DNA of 64,000 bases from Periconia sp. R9002. Taxonomy: Eukaryota; Ascomycota; Dothideomycetes; Pleosporales; Periconiaceae. Both the position numbers and the translations under genes were made by a program. The notes beneath the pieces are model-generated. The model saw nothing but the letters and a program-made list of their open reading frames with translations. It was not told the origin of the DNA and did not search any database. Location: NCBI GenBank assembly GCA_023627715.1, contig JAMAHW010000115.1:1-64000 (forward strand), given 5' to 3'. Positions 11,608 through 21,358 of this stretch are shown here, piece after piece; the stretch's first letter is position 1; each line of letters begins with the position of its first letter.

Positions 11608-12678
11608 GATTGATGGGTAGGTTGGGCAGGATGATGCATCGTGGGTAGGCGATATCTAACGAAGTCGTGTGTTATAACCACTAAGAGATTCTGCTTCAGC
11701 AATTGGGGTTATGACAGGGGCGATGTGCATACATATGTATGTACTTGTATGATCAAGAGTTTTGATGTAGTCTATACCGACAATGATTCGAATGTACAAC
11801 TCAAGCTAGGAAAGGAAATAGAAAATCAAATAAAATAAAATAACAATAGCTTCATGGAATCTGAGTCACGCATTCTGCTTTACTGATGTAGGAAAATTAT
11901 TGCAAAGACGTTCTCCGCCGGGACGTGTACAAGGTAGATTCGATGTTTGGATCGAGTGACAGTGTCACGTGACAAGCGTGGCCCAACTCGCGGGCCTATT
12001 CATGAGAAACACATCGTCGCTATGAGGGCTAGGAATAAATATAACTGGGGATAGCATGCGAATGAATGTTCTGGATATGAATAAATACTCTTCGCAAGTA
12101 GATTAGGCTGGGGCGCCTTCACTATGTCGTTATCCCTCGACGCAAAGTTTGGGCTTAGCCGTCGTATCAAACCGTTATCAAGCCGTTGATGATGAAACCT
12201 GTTCTTTTAACTCAATTTGCTTATGTGTCAGGTGATAGGGGACTGTTGTTTGATACCCTAGTCATGCGACCTTACTGTGTTTGCCATCTGCGTTTGCGCT
12301 TAGGCAGGCCGTATTTATATTTCACTGATTTCCTTGCCCAGTGGATTATTCACTCAGGGCTTTTTCGATTGCTCACACCGACCCATAACGTATATATCGT
12401 TGATTCACCACCAATCTGGATAAGTTACCGACTGGTTTATTGGTACTTCAGTAGTTCCTTAGCGTGAGGGGCGTGATCATTCACAGTGATAAACGTCATG
12501 GTATATAGCAATGTACGACGAAGGCTTCAACCAAAGCTTCAACCATTAGCATATATAAATACCCCTACCAGGTTCATTCCCTTCTACTGCAACAATCTGC
12601 GACCATAACCGACCACAACCCAGGATTCCACCATCAAATTCTACCCGCGGAACCAGCCGCTCAACCTTAAACAATCAC
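11608..12678. other. Intergenic, about 1.1 kb, AT-rich, no supported gene
   Basis: The start is the 3' flank of the NmrA-like gene. Frames here (11641-11838, 12186-12467) have no recognisable domain. TATATAAATA-like motifs near 12551 may belong to the promoter of the following family nest. Confidence 0.5.
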
Positions 12679-12810
12679 TTGTCAACGGCATACAATTCTC
12701 ATCCGAACCCTGGCCCCAAGCCATTCCCCTTCTTGAACCTACCGAAAGACATACGCCTTTGCGTATACGAGCAATTACCAGTCACTAAATATCACGTTGA
12801 ACATCCACTT
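12679..12810 (+). pseudogene. Decayed 5' fragment of the downstream F-box/2EXR-type gene
   Basis: The sequence reads PFPFLNLPKDIRLCVYEQLP followed by VTKYHV. This closely parallels the N-terminus of the intact neighbour (PFRFLDLPKEVRLCVYENLP). The position of its start codon is now TTG (12679..12681), where the neighbour has ATG followed by the same TCAAC. Homology stops near 12800 and the rest of the gene is missing. It is a start-less, truncated paralogue remnant. Confidence 0.7.
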
Positions 12811-12854
12811 CCACAATCCACAACCACAACCGATAACAACAAAACGCAATAAAA

Positions 12855-13658
12855 ATGTCAACACCCAACCCTCAGCCAGATGCCCAACCATTCCGCTTTC
12901 TGGATCTACCAAAAGAAGTTCGCCTTTGTGTTTACGAAAATTTACCGGTCACGACACACCATGTCACACTTCCTCAGGAGATAATTGAGAACAAGGGTCA
13001 GGCATGTTTTCAATGTGTAGTCAAGACAATGCCCGCCAATATCTTGGCTACTTGCCGTCAGATCAATTCTGAAGCCTCGTCTATTGTGAGGAAACAGTTG
13101 GAAAAGCTTTGCGATCGCAACCCACAGATGATCGTAAATGTTTCAGTTACGAATGAAAATAGACAATGCCAATCTTGCCTTGGTAGTGATGGGGATATTA
13201 GGCGCATAATCGAACGAGTTATGGTCATGGTCCCAAAGAGTCTTCCTTCGACCTTCCCCCATGCACCTAACTCTGTATTCGGTAATCTTGGGTTACACAT
13301 CTTCCCGGAAACCACGCCATCCCATTATCACCTTCTTTGGAAATTTCTCGCGCAGGCCTATCGGAAGCAGTCGCGAGCAAATGTAATGGATATTCCCCTC
13401 CTGCAAGTCGCAATTGTCGGCCTTGAGACAAACCAAGTCATGTGGGGTGCAAACCCTCATCTCGACTTCCTACACGAGGACGACACGAAGCTAGACGAAT
13501 TGAGGCAACTTTATGTATGCTTGTCTATTTCTCGCTGTCGTGTGTTGCCGCGATTCACTTGCGGTAATGAATTCATCGAATTTGTTCCCACTTACAGTGA
13601 TCGTTTGGCTTTCCAAGCTCCTGAACAAATGAGGATGGGCACAACTTTAATAGAGTGA
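12855..13658 (+). CDS. F-box/2EXR-like protein, probably shortened by a premature TGA
   Basis: This is a 267-residue frame starting MSTPNPQPDAQPFRFLDLPK. The LPKEVRLCVYENLP segment followed by ILATCRQINSEASSI is typical of the large fungal F-box-like/2EXR families of unknown role. The frame ends with TGA at 13656..13658. After that stop the same frame stays open to 13772 and encodes a C-terminal segment (VRVLPIMPAATWANEWEQG) that aligns, residue for residue in spacing, with the end of the downstream paralogue (ARVHSVMPAASWLNEWEEG). I infer that the ancestral protein was about 305 residues and that a nonsense change removed the last 38. A short intron near 13515 (GTATGC) is conceivable but not required. 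Confidence 0.65.
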   Translation: MSTPNPQPDAQPFRFLDLPKEVRLCVYENLPVTTHHVTLPQEIIENKGQACFQCVVKTMPANILATCRQINSEASSIVRKQLEKLCDRNPQMIVNVSVTNENRQCQSCLGSDGDIRRIIERVMVMVPKSLPSTFPHAPNSVFGNLGLHIFPETTPSHYHLLWKFLAQAYRKQSRANVMDIPLLQVAIVGLETNQVMWGANPHLDFLHEDDTKLDELRQLYVCLSISRCRVLPRFTCGNEFIEFVPTYSDRLAFQAPEQMRMGTTLIE

Positions 13659-13944
13659 TACCTTCCCATGGCCTTGGTCCCTCTTTACCCTCAACAAGTC
13701 AGGGTGCTTCCAATCATGCCTGCAGCTACCTGGGCCAATGAGTGGGAACAGGGCACGCGTTTCCCTCTATGAAGAAATTTCGAAAAGAATTATCTGATGG
13801 CAAAGGTGAATAGATCACCTGTAATTGAGGTGGCAGACACTTATATAAGAAAAAGAATAATATCAATATCGCCATGAAATCCACACCAATTCTGTGAATC
13901 AAATGTTTATTTCAAGTTCAAACTTGGACTGTACGTCCCCTCCA

Positions 13945-14677
13945 AAACCAAGCCAACACATTATCACCTCCTATGGAAGTTCCTCGCCCATGCGTATTGG
14001 AGGCACTCGCTACGAACGAACGCGATATATAGTCCCGTTCTTCAGGTCGCCGTTGTCAGCCTCGAAGCAAACCTCCCACCACATTCTTGGAGGGAGTTGA
14101 ACAAGCATGCTTCCGCCTCAAGTACCCCACTGCTACCAATGATGTCAAGCAGAACAAGCCCGCTGTCTTTAGCGGTCGCCCCGATCAGAACGTTCGGAAA
14201 TTTATTCGCGAATGCTTGCATATCCTCACGTTCATGCCTTGTGCGTATGCGACAGATGAAGCTCGGCATACTTACGTCGTTCAACTGCTTGAGGGTACCC
14301 CAAACCAGTTGGCTAACAATTACGATGGATTCACCCTGGCAAGTTTATGGGATGAAAAGATATTTTTGCAGTGGGAATATGCGGATGAAGATATTCTAGA
14401 TTAGATGACGGTTGAACATTTGGAAAATGCTATTTATCAGTGCCAAAAGTTCTACAACTTTGCCTATGGTAACGGGAGGATCGAGTTTCTCCCCACTTAC
14501 AATGATCGTTTGGCGGTGGAATCTCCTGAGCACACGAGGCTTAGCGAAGAATTGATCGATGAATCGTTTTCCCAGAATTGGTCGATTCCTCACTCGAAAC
14601 AGGCCAGGGTCCATTCAGTTATGCCGGCAGCTAGTTGGTTGAATGAGTGGGAAGAGGGTGTGCAGTTTTCTTCGTGA
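13945..14677 (+). pseudogene. 3' paralogue fragment interrupted by retrotransposon gag-like sequence
   Basis: 13945-14090 matches the middle of the upstream gene (HYHLLWKFLAHAYWRHS against HYHLLWKFLAQAYRKQS). 14405-14677 matches its end, including RIEFLPTYNDRLA and a WLNEWEEG tail. Between them lies a frame (about 14090-14320) with KPAVFSGRPDQNVRKFI and AYATDEARHTYVVQLLEGTP. That is the pattern of the Ty3/gypsy-type gag capsid region (FxG...V..Fi....L.G.p). A TAG at 14402..14404 and frame changes break any single product. The 5' half of the gene is absent. The exact edges of the gag-like piece cannot be fixed by eye. Confidence 0.6.
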
Positions 14678-15095
14678 AAACTGTTACAGATAGCATTCCC
14701 CGGGGCAACCCTGGTTAGATGACCCAGAATCGGATTCTGGCATTCTAAGATAGAGAAGAGTTAGCACTCAATAAAATCATGTAATCAATCGCTCGTCTTA
14801 ACAACTGTCGCTACTTGAAAATCCAGGTCATAATTGAGTTCATCCAACAGATAATTATGCTTCTAACACGGACAGTAGCCGTTCAAGTGTGCCACTTATC
14901 ACAGCACTGACATTCTTCAAATACATCTTTCACGTCTTCCGCAGTCAAGTCAATATCAGATTCATGTAACTCCGCGACACGGCTAATGCTTTAGGATCTA
15001 AGTACCACCTATTATAACGTGTCTTTCTACGTAGTAGCACACCCAGTATACCATGATAAACAATAAGTATTCAACTTTTAGTAACTATAAAACTT
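14678..15095. other. AT-rich gene-free stretch
   Basis: I see no coding signal in this interval between the paralogue fragment and the short retroposon. Confidence 0.5.
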
Positions 15096-15201
15096 ATATG
15101 AGTAATAAATCCCAGTGTGCCCCCACCTGTGTCGATACCCAGGGTAGTGATACTCTGTGAGGATCAAATTCAAAATCATCAAAATCATATGAGTAATAAA
15201 T
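15096..15201 (+). mobile_element. Short retroposon copy A with 15-bp target-site duplication
   Basis: A perfect 15-bp direct repeat, ATATGAGTAATAAAT, lies at 15096..15110 and 15187..15201. It encloses a 76-bp insert (15111..15186) ending in an A-rich tail. The 25-nt core at 15149..15173 (starting GATACTCTGTGAGG and ending ATCAAATTCAA) recurs exactly on the minus strand at 20482..20506, inside a different duplication. Variable-length TSDs, a shared 3' end and different 5' lengths are the marks of LINE-type retroposition. The parental element is not in this window. Confidence 0.65.
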
Positions 15202-15287
15202 AATATACCTAGTATATTAGTAGTATAGATAGATAAGTAGTATAAGTTTATAATCGGCTATCTATCCATATCTTTATCCGTACTGCC

Positions 15288-16145
15288 TTAGTTCTCCTTA
15301 AGCTCGAGATAATGCTTAGCGATGCTCACAATAATCGCTTCGAAATCTTGTAGTTTTCCGAAAGCATCTTCAGTCTTTTTGATGTCCAAGGTAGCGAATT
15401 CACTAGGTTGAGTACCATTGTTTGGCAGTAAACCCTGCTTGACGGCTTCTGGGAAGTGACTGGCAACGATCTCCTTAGCATCGTCCCATGCCGCTTCATC
15501 GCCCGCATTGCTCAATATAAAACTCTGGTTGCCAGTGATTGAAGGAGATAGCGAGCCAACGTGGGCCTTGGCCACATCATCCACATGCACATATGAAGCC
15601 AGCCGAGAGTCCGTGCTTGATTGCCCTAGCACCGCGGAAAGGAAGTACCTGTTGGTACCGTATACGAAGTCGGCAATCGAGAGTGTCTGATCGTTCCGTC
15701 CTCCAACATACGACGGGTGGATGTGAATAACATCAAAATTGGGCTTCTCCTTCACCACCCAAGCTTCGGCCGCTTTGAGAGCGGCTATCTTCGAGGCCAC
15801 GTATGCCACACGTTCATTGGGGTACGGAGCCGGGATGTCGTCCGCGCGATCGTTCGCGGTGTAGGTTTTGTCTCCCTTCTGAAGGCCGACGAGCACACCG
15901 GTCGGGATAAGTGCGACAACCGAGCTGGTGATGACGATCCTTTTCACACCGCCGACCTTTTTCGCTGACTCCAAAACGGAGAGTGTGCCTTGAACAGCAG
16001 GCTTCACAAATCCCTCCTCCAAGTCGCCTGATACGGTGCCTATTAGAGGACTCGCAACATGGATGATGTATTTGATGCCGCTGAGCGCTGCGTCGAACGC
16101 GTCAGGCGCAAGAAGGTCAGGAATGACCACAAAGCACAGGTCGAC
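15288..16145 (-). pseudogene. 5'-truncated NAD-dependent epimerase/ketoreductase (extended SDR)
   Basis: The minus-strand frame starts after an acceptor-like AG at 16146 and reads VDLCFVVIPDLLAPDAFDAA, then IIHVASPL, ITSSVVAL, the catalytic YVASKIAALKAAE and HPSYVGG. These are signatures of the dihydroflavonol-reductase/Gre2-type extended SDR group, about 285 residues here. The Rossmann beta1-alphaA segment with the TGxxGxxG nucleotide-binding motif, normally in the first 20 residues, is missing. I read the 300 nt upstream in all minus-strand frames and found neither that motif nor an exon to supply it; stops are frequent. Either a distant first exon exists or the 5' end has been lost, which I favour. 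Retroposon copy A sits 86 bp beyond its 3' end. Confidence 0.6.
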
Positions 16146-17308
16146 CTAATGATAAAGATTACGGTTCTCATACAGGCCATGCACACAGCCGCCCCTACTC
16201 GCGGCCTAGTGTTATAGTGAACATAGGGTTGCACTCATCTGAAAGATTTGTCAACACTTTATACGACCCTCATGTCTGAAAAACGAGATAGATTGAGCAG
16301 AGCTACGAGCAGATTGTAAAGAAGAAGCGCATGTCAAGCCGAATCCCGTGCAGTGTCACCGGATCCAGGACCCTGGATCCTAACCAAGAATTCTTAGGGT
16401 GACGACTAGAAGTTACTATGGTGAAAAAGAGATAAGTACGCCTAGGCCATTCTGAAAGTGGCCGAGGCTGGCAGTCTGTGGGAAATCCTATCGTTCACAA
16501 TTGTTGAGTAATTCTAATTGGGCATTCTCAAGAAGTGCGATGAGCGCCGAGGTTATGATTACTGATTATTATCCGCCAACAACTCCGACAGGTATCGTCG
16601 CGTCAGATGGGTAAACCATAGCAACAGCCTAACGCTGATCACCAATGCCAGGCTTTCCATTGTGGAGGCAGTAGCAGTCTACTACAGTCGCTAGCGAATG
16701 CGGCTCCACCCTTGCAGATAGCTTCGCGACGATCTACGTAAGGGCGCGTAGCCCTACCTGCTGTACGTATTGAAGTGTTCACCATCTGCATCGTCAGCTA
16801 TGTGTGCAATGGTTTAATGTAGAATAAACGATGTTGCTGGTCAGCGATCCATAAATAAGCTGACCCCTTACCCACAGTTGGTGTTGCAGCGGTGAGTAAG
16901 GGTGAAACCGCATTCGCTAGCGATGTACAGTATGACACGGAAAATTACCTTCTGTTCAAGTACCACGGTACCATGTCGAACTCGTGAGTCAGTTCATAAG
17001 CTACGAGATCAAATCACCATTCAAAAGGAAGTCTATTGATAAATACAGTGTTCCTTTGCAGCAAGGTGCACCTAAGAATTATAAGAGATGCTCGAAGGCA
17101 ATTTCTAGCTTAATATCTGGCTACACGCTTCTGCGCTTGGTTATCAAATATGACTGTGGTCTCTCGTGGACTTGTAGCGGTTCATATCAGCCATTCCGAC
17201 TCTTGTGATCGTTGAGCATATACTTGATGCATTTCTGGTTCTCTGAAGGAACGTGTGGGCGGCCGAGCTACTGTCGATGTAAAGGACTGCGACGTTCCAT
17301 CGATGCCT
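16146..17308. other. Intergenic, about 1.2 kb, no supported gene
   Basis: Short frames such as 16984-17208 show no domain. The interval should contain the lost 5' part of the epimerase remnant, but I see no trace of it. Confidence 0.5.
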
Positions 17309-19025
17309 CTAAACATGCGATGTCCCCACCCTCCTACTAGCCCCCCGGATGCTTTTCCCTTTCACGTACAGCAGGTACGGAACCGGCGTAAAAGCAGTCG
17401 CAATCGCGGCGAGTATGGTCGTCGCGTGGTGGTTTCCAAGGTTCTTGTACATCGGTATAGCGATAATGACCATGGAGCCGCCCGCAATATAGCGAACGAG
17501 CGTGATAGCAACCAGGGCCGACGCAGCGAAGCGCGTGAATGTCTGAATTATGTACATATAGATGGACAAAAAGAGTGAGAGAAGACTGAAGCCGAAAAAT
17601 GCGCATCTGTATAGGTTCTTTAGTTTATACTTTCACTGGTTGTCAAGGGGAAACGACTTACGCGATAATCGGACTCCAGTAAGATACTGAAGGAAAGTCA
17701 GACCAGGCCAGCCAGAACAAACAGATCGGCAAAATTGGAGCGGCAATCATAGCCCACCACAGCATAGCTTCAGGCTCAGCATGTGGTTTCCCTGCAGCGG
17801 CGGCCTTCTTATATTCGCGCCCGATTAGCATACCATACAGCGGCGATGCGAAGGCACATGCCCATAGCCCAATCGTGACGCTTACGAACATTAGGTATGC
17901 GCTTCCCTGATTGAAGTTGTACGAGCCGGTAAAGATGAACGGTGCTCCCGTGAAGAAGGAAAAGGAGACTATGTACACAAATGTCAAGTATGCTGTAAGC
18001 ACCATGACGATTGGCTCAGTAAGTAGAATCAAGACCGGGCGGTATAAAGCTTCCGAGAATTTTCGACCAAGCGAAATCGCTGTCGCGGATTCCAATGGAG
18101 CACAGTACCGCGGATTGCCTGTGGTAGCTCGTAAAGCGGATGCCTTCCAGCCCAGAATGGTCGGTGCGTACGTTTCTGGCAAGAAGAGTACAAGCATGGT
18201 CAATAGGCCACCCGCGATGCAGAGCGTGATCCAGTCTGCCCACCTCCAGTCCATTCCGGACTGACCAATGTAACCTCCAACGAGCGGCGCTATCATGGGC
18301 CCGAACAAGGCTACTGCGCCGAACCATGGAAAGATCTTACCACGCATCTGGTGGTCGAAAACATCGCCTAAAGTCCCTCCAGCCGTCGTGAAAGCCGTCG
18401 AGCCAAAGAAACCGGCTAGGAACCTGAAGACCAGTTGAGCACCGAAGTTGGGACTCAATGCCGAGCCAAGAATCCAGCAACAGAATAGTGCAAGAGTGCC
18501 GATGTAGATAGGGTTGCGGCCAAAAGTTTCGGAGAGCGGTCCTGCAAACGGAGCGCCTACGCCAAATCCAACAAGAAAGAGCACTGTCGCCAACGATTCC
18601 GCTTCTTCGCTGACGTGTAATTCCCTAGCGGCTTGGGGAATCACAGGCGAGTCGATGGAGGAGCCAAACCCGGCAATGAATGCTACCCCCGCCGTCATAC
18701 TGTTCGTGAAGACTTTCTTCCACAAAGGCCAATTCTGCGGATTCAGCGGATCATCTGGACCGTCGAAATCGACTACGAGTTTGGCATCATCTTGCTTGTT
18801 GTCGACCTGGCGATGGATAGCGGTGTTATTTTCTATGGCACTATTGGAATTAGGGTCGGTGAATAGGTTATTGGCCTCCTGGAGGACGGTCAGAGCTGGC
18901 GCGGACTCATATAAGGGCAGAATTACCTTCGATTGTATTCCAGTCGATGGCGAATCCACTGGCAGAACTTTTACCCGTGCGCGAATTTGACGCTCTATGC
19001 GTCTGGATTGTAGGAATGACTGCAT
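17309..19025 (-). CDS. MFS transporter, DHA1 (drug:H+ antiporter / Tpo1-like) family
   Basis: Two exons, 17662..19025 and 17309..17606, give 553 residues. The 55-nt intron (GTAAGT...ATACAG) splits an Ala codon, and the joined frame SPIIACAFFGFSLLSLF continues a helix. The soluble N-terminus (about 90 residues) ends in DGPDDPLNPQNWPLWKK, the usual lead-in to helix 1 in this group. The motif PFAGPLSETFGRNPIYIG after helix 2 is the DHA1 form of the MFS loop 2-3 signature. The motif FGPMIAPLVGGYIGQ is the antiporter signature in helix 5. Twelve helices fit. Relatives export polyamines, azoles or fungal metabolites at the plasma membrane. No biosynthetic cluster surrounds it, so substrate is open. 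Confidence 0.92.
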
Positions 19026-20174
19026 TTGGCCAATGCTAGCTTGTATGCGATCTTGCGCCTACTTATACCCGAGAGCTAATACACAATATAAAGGCGACAA
19101 GAACGGTGAAATCTTTGAAAACCCGAAGAACAAGTTACAACAATGCCATCAAAACAAAATCGATGCAACTGACACTACTTCTATACGATCGCTCATGGCC
19201 CTATCTTTGCTAACAATTGAAGAGTGCACTGATGAGTAATGCTAAGGAGTAATTCCATTATCATGCTTAGTGAACACTGCGTTTTTACCTCAACGATTTG
19301 CGATGGCGACTAAGTCTGCTTACACTATTAGTGATCCTATCAGATACTGCTGACATATCATCGGTCTTTTGCTGCCCGTATTCTACCCATACCCAGATAT
19401 CAAGGGCTGTATTTAATACCTCATGGGTACTGCTGGGGTAATTAGCATGAGTCCTACGTTCTTCACCTAAATCTTAGCGCCATTGAGCTTATTCAGATCG
19501 CTGGGCTTATCAAAAATATGGAGGCCATCAGTAATTAGTTCATCAGATCTGACGATTTGTTCCATTGTGTAACCGTCACCGGCGCTATCTATCTAGCCAG
19601 CGATAGTCAACAGTTGTCCTTTTAAATCTCCTCTTTCTAACATGGTACTAGTTCAAACGGTATTTGTAACTCAATCTGTCAGAGTCAGATATTTCATTAG
19701 TACTGCAGTACTAAGGGCTACCCCTATCCATACAAAAATGAAGAGTATATATCAAACACATAAAACTCGGAAAACAAAAATGACAGCATGCTTAATCTGT
19801 TTGCAAATGAGAAAGCTCATTATCCAACTACACAAATATCGATAGCGAAAGATGCACGGGGAAGAGCACAAGGGTCTATCCATTCTACTGTTCCACATAC
19901 TCTTCGGACCATAATTAGTGAATATTAGGAAACTAGCAAAACAATGCCGAATCGTGTTTTAAATTAACTACGCACTCGGCTCCAAATCTAGCAGTCACTA
20001 ATCACCAATCACCTAGATTATTAATGTCATATGTGCACGGCTCACCAAAGCACTAGGCACTCGTAGATGACAAGGGGGTCTGAGGTTCGATAGAACGGCC
20101 TTTTCAAGATGCGGCGCATTTATATATTCTGTTGCTTACCTTAACATACACCGGTACCTGGGCGTCTATTCATA
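19026..20174. other. Intergenic, about 1.1 kb, AT-rich, no supported gene
   Basis: This is upstream of the transporter on one side and the NmrA pseudogene on the other. Only short unrelated frames are present. Confidence 0.5.
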
Positions 20175-21246
20175 ATGATTCCTAAAATTTTCGTCGTTAG
20201 GGGTACTGGAGCTCAGGTGTACCCAACATTCGTGGGCAAAGATAAGGCCTACGCTTGCCGCGTCCTTACGCGAGATCCCGGGTCTTCACGTTCGAGAAAT
20301 CTCCTGGACCTGGGAAATGTGGAGCTTAGGGAAGGCACATTTGCGAATGAGAGCACACTTCGTGCCGGTTTTCGGGGGTGCAATCTCGCCTTTGTCAACA
20401 TCGATGGTTTTAATTCTGGATAAAATCGGAGATTGTCTGGGCTATAAGAGCCTACAAGCTAGCTCTCGAAGAAGGAATGAATTGAATTTGATCCTCACAG
20501 AGTATCGCCTCGAAGAAGGCATAAAGTTTTTTGTGTATGGAAATTTGAACTACGGTTACAAGAAGGGCAACTATCAATACAGATTTCGGTACGGTCGTGA
20601 TGACGGTAAAGGGCGAATTTGCGACGAGATCCTCTTTCAAACGCACGATAACAAGGACCGCATGGGCGCAGCACTCTTTACCACAGGGCCTTACATTGTG
20701 GTCCTTGGCATAGCTACGCCCATGAGTCCTTCTGTTGAGGATGGGATTGTCACTTGGCAGGTGCCTCTTGGTCTTGTGGCTATCCCACATGTGGCACTCG
20801 ATGATTGCGAAGCGTACGTTCCTTGGATGTTTGACAACCAACTTGAGTCAAATGGCATGAACCTCGAGGTCGCCATCGAACACATACATTATGCGGACCT
20901 CGCAGCCGCGTTCACTGCAGTGACTGGTAGACCTGCGCAGTACATTGACACCAAGATGGCGGACTACTGAGCACGAGGGGGTCCGTCCGGGTCGCCCGAT
21001 GCCCCTACGGGCTATAACGCTGATCCCAACGATGCCGCCACCATGTCTATGAGAGAATTTCACCGGTTTTTGGAATCTTGGCCAGCAGCCAGTGAGGGCA
21101 ACCGAGGTCTTATACGGATGGACTACGTCTTTTTGGACAAGACATACCCTGGCCGAATCAAGACAGCGGAAGAGTGGTTTTGCACACAGGAACAGAAAGA
21201 ATTGAATAGGGGACTTGGGAATCTGTACCAGCAGCAGACCACTTGA
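20175..21246 (+). pseudogene. NmrA-like family pseudogene with three independent lesions
   Basis: Three reading frames together cover an NmrA-like protein: IFVVRGTGAQV, then AFVNIDGFNSG, EGIKFFVYGNLNYG, GKGRI, NKDRMGAALFTTGPYI and GRIKTAEEWF. The breaks are as follows. First, a net one-base loss near 20421 creates TAA just after NSG. Second, a 44-bp net insertion at 20476..20519 (retroposon copy B plus its duplicated target) shifts the frame. Third, TGA at 20968..20970 stands where relatives usually have Trp after Tyr, and the frame beyond it stays open to 21246. The N-terminal motif RGTGAQV also departs from the usual GATGxQG. The gene is clearly dead, yet still easy to recognise, so decay is fairly recent. 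Confidence 0.85.
20465..20519 (-). mobile_element. Short retroposon copy B with 11-bp target-site duplication
   Basis: CTCGAAGAAGG at 20465..20475 is repeated exactly at 20509..20519, and 33 bp lie between. On the minus strand the insert reads GCGATACTCTGTGAGGATCA and continues to an AAATTCAATTCATT tail, so it shares the 25-nt core with copy A but starts further 3' (more 5'-truncated). Removing insert and one repeat restores the NmrA sequence EEGIKFF, which proves insertion rather than gain of an intron. Confidence 0.7.
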
Positions 21247-21358
21247 GGCACGTTACACCGTTTCTCCGTACGACCTAGCTAGAATCTCGGCAAGATTCTG
21301 GGTCACGCAAAATGATATCGCTATAATCAAGTTTCCCTTCCAATCTAACTACCCTTGT

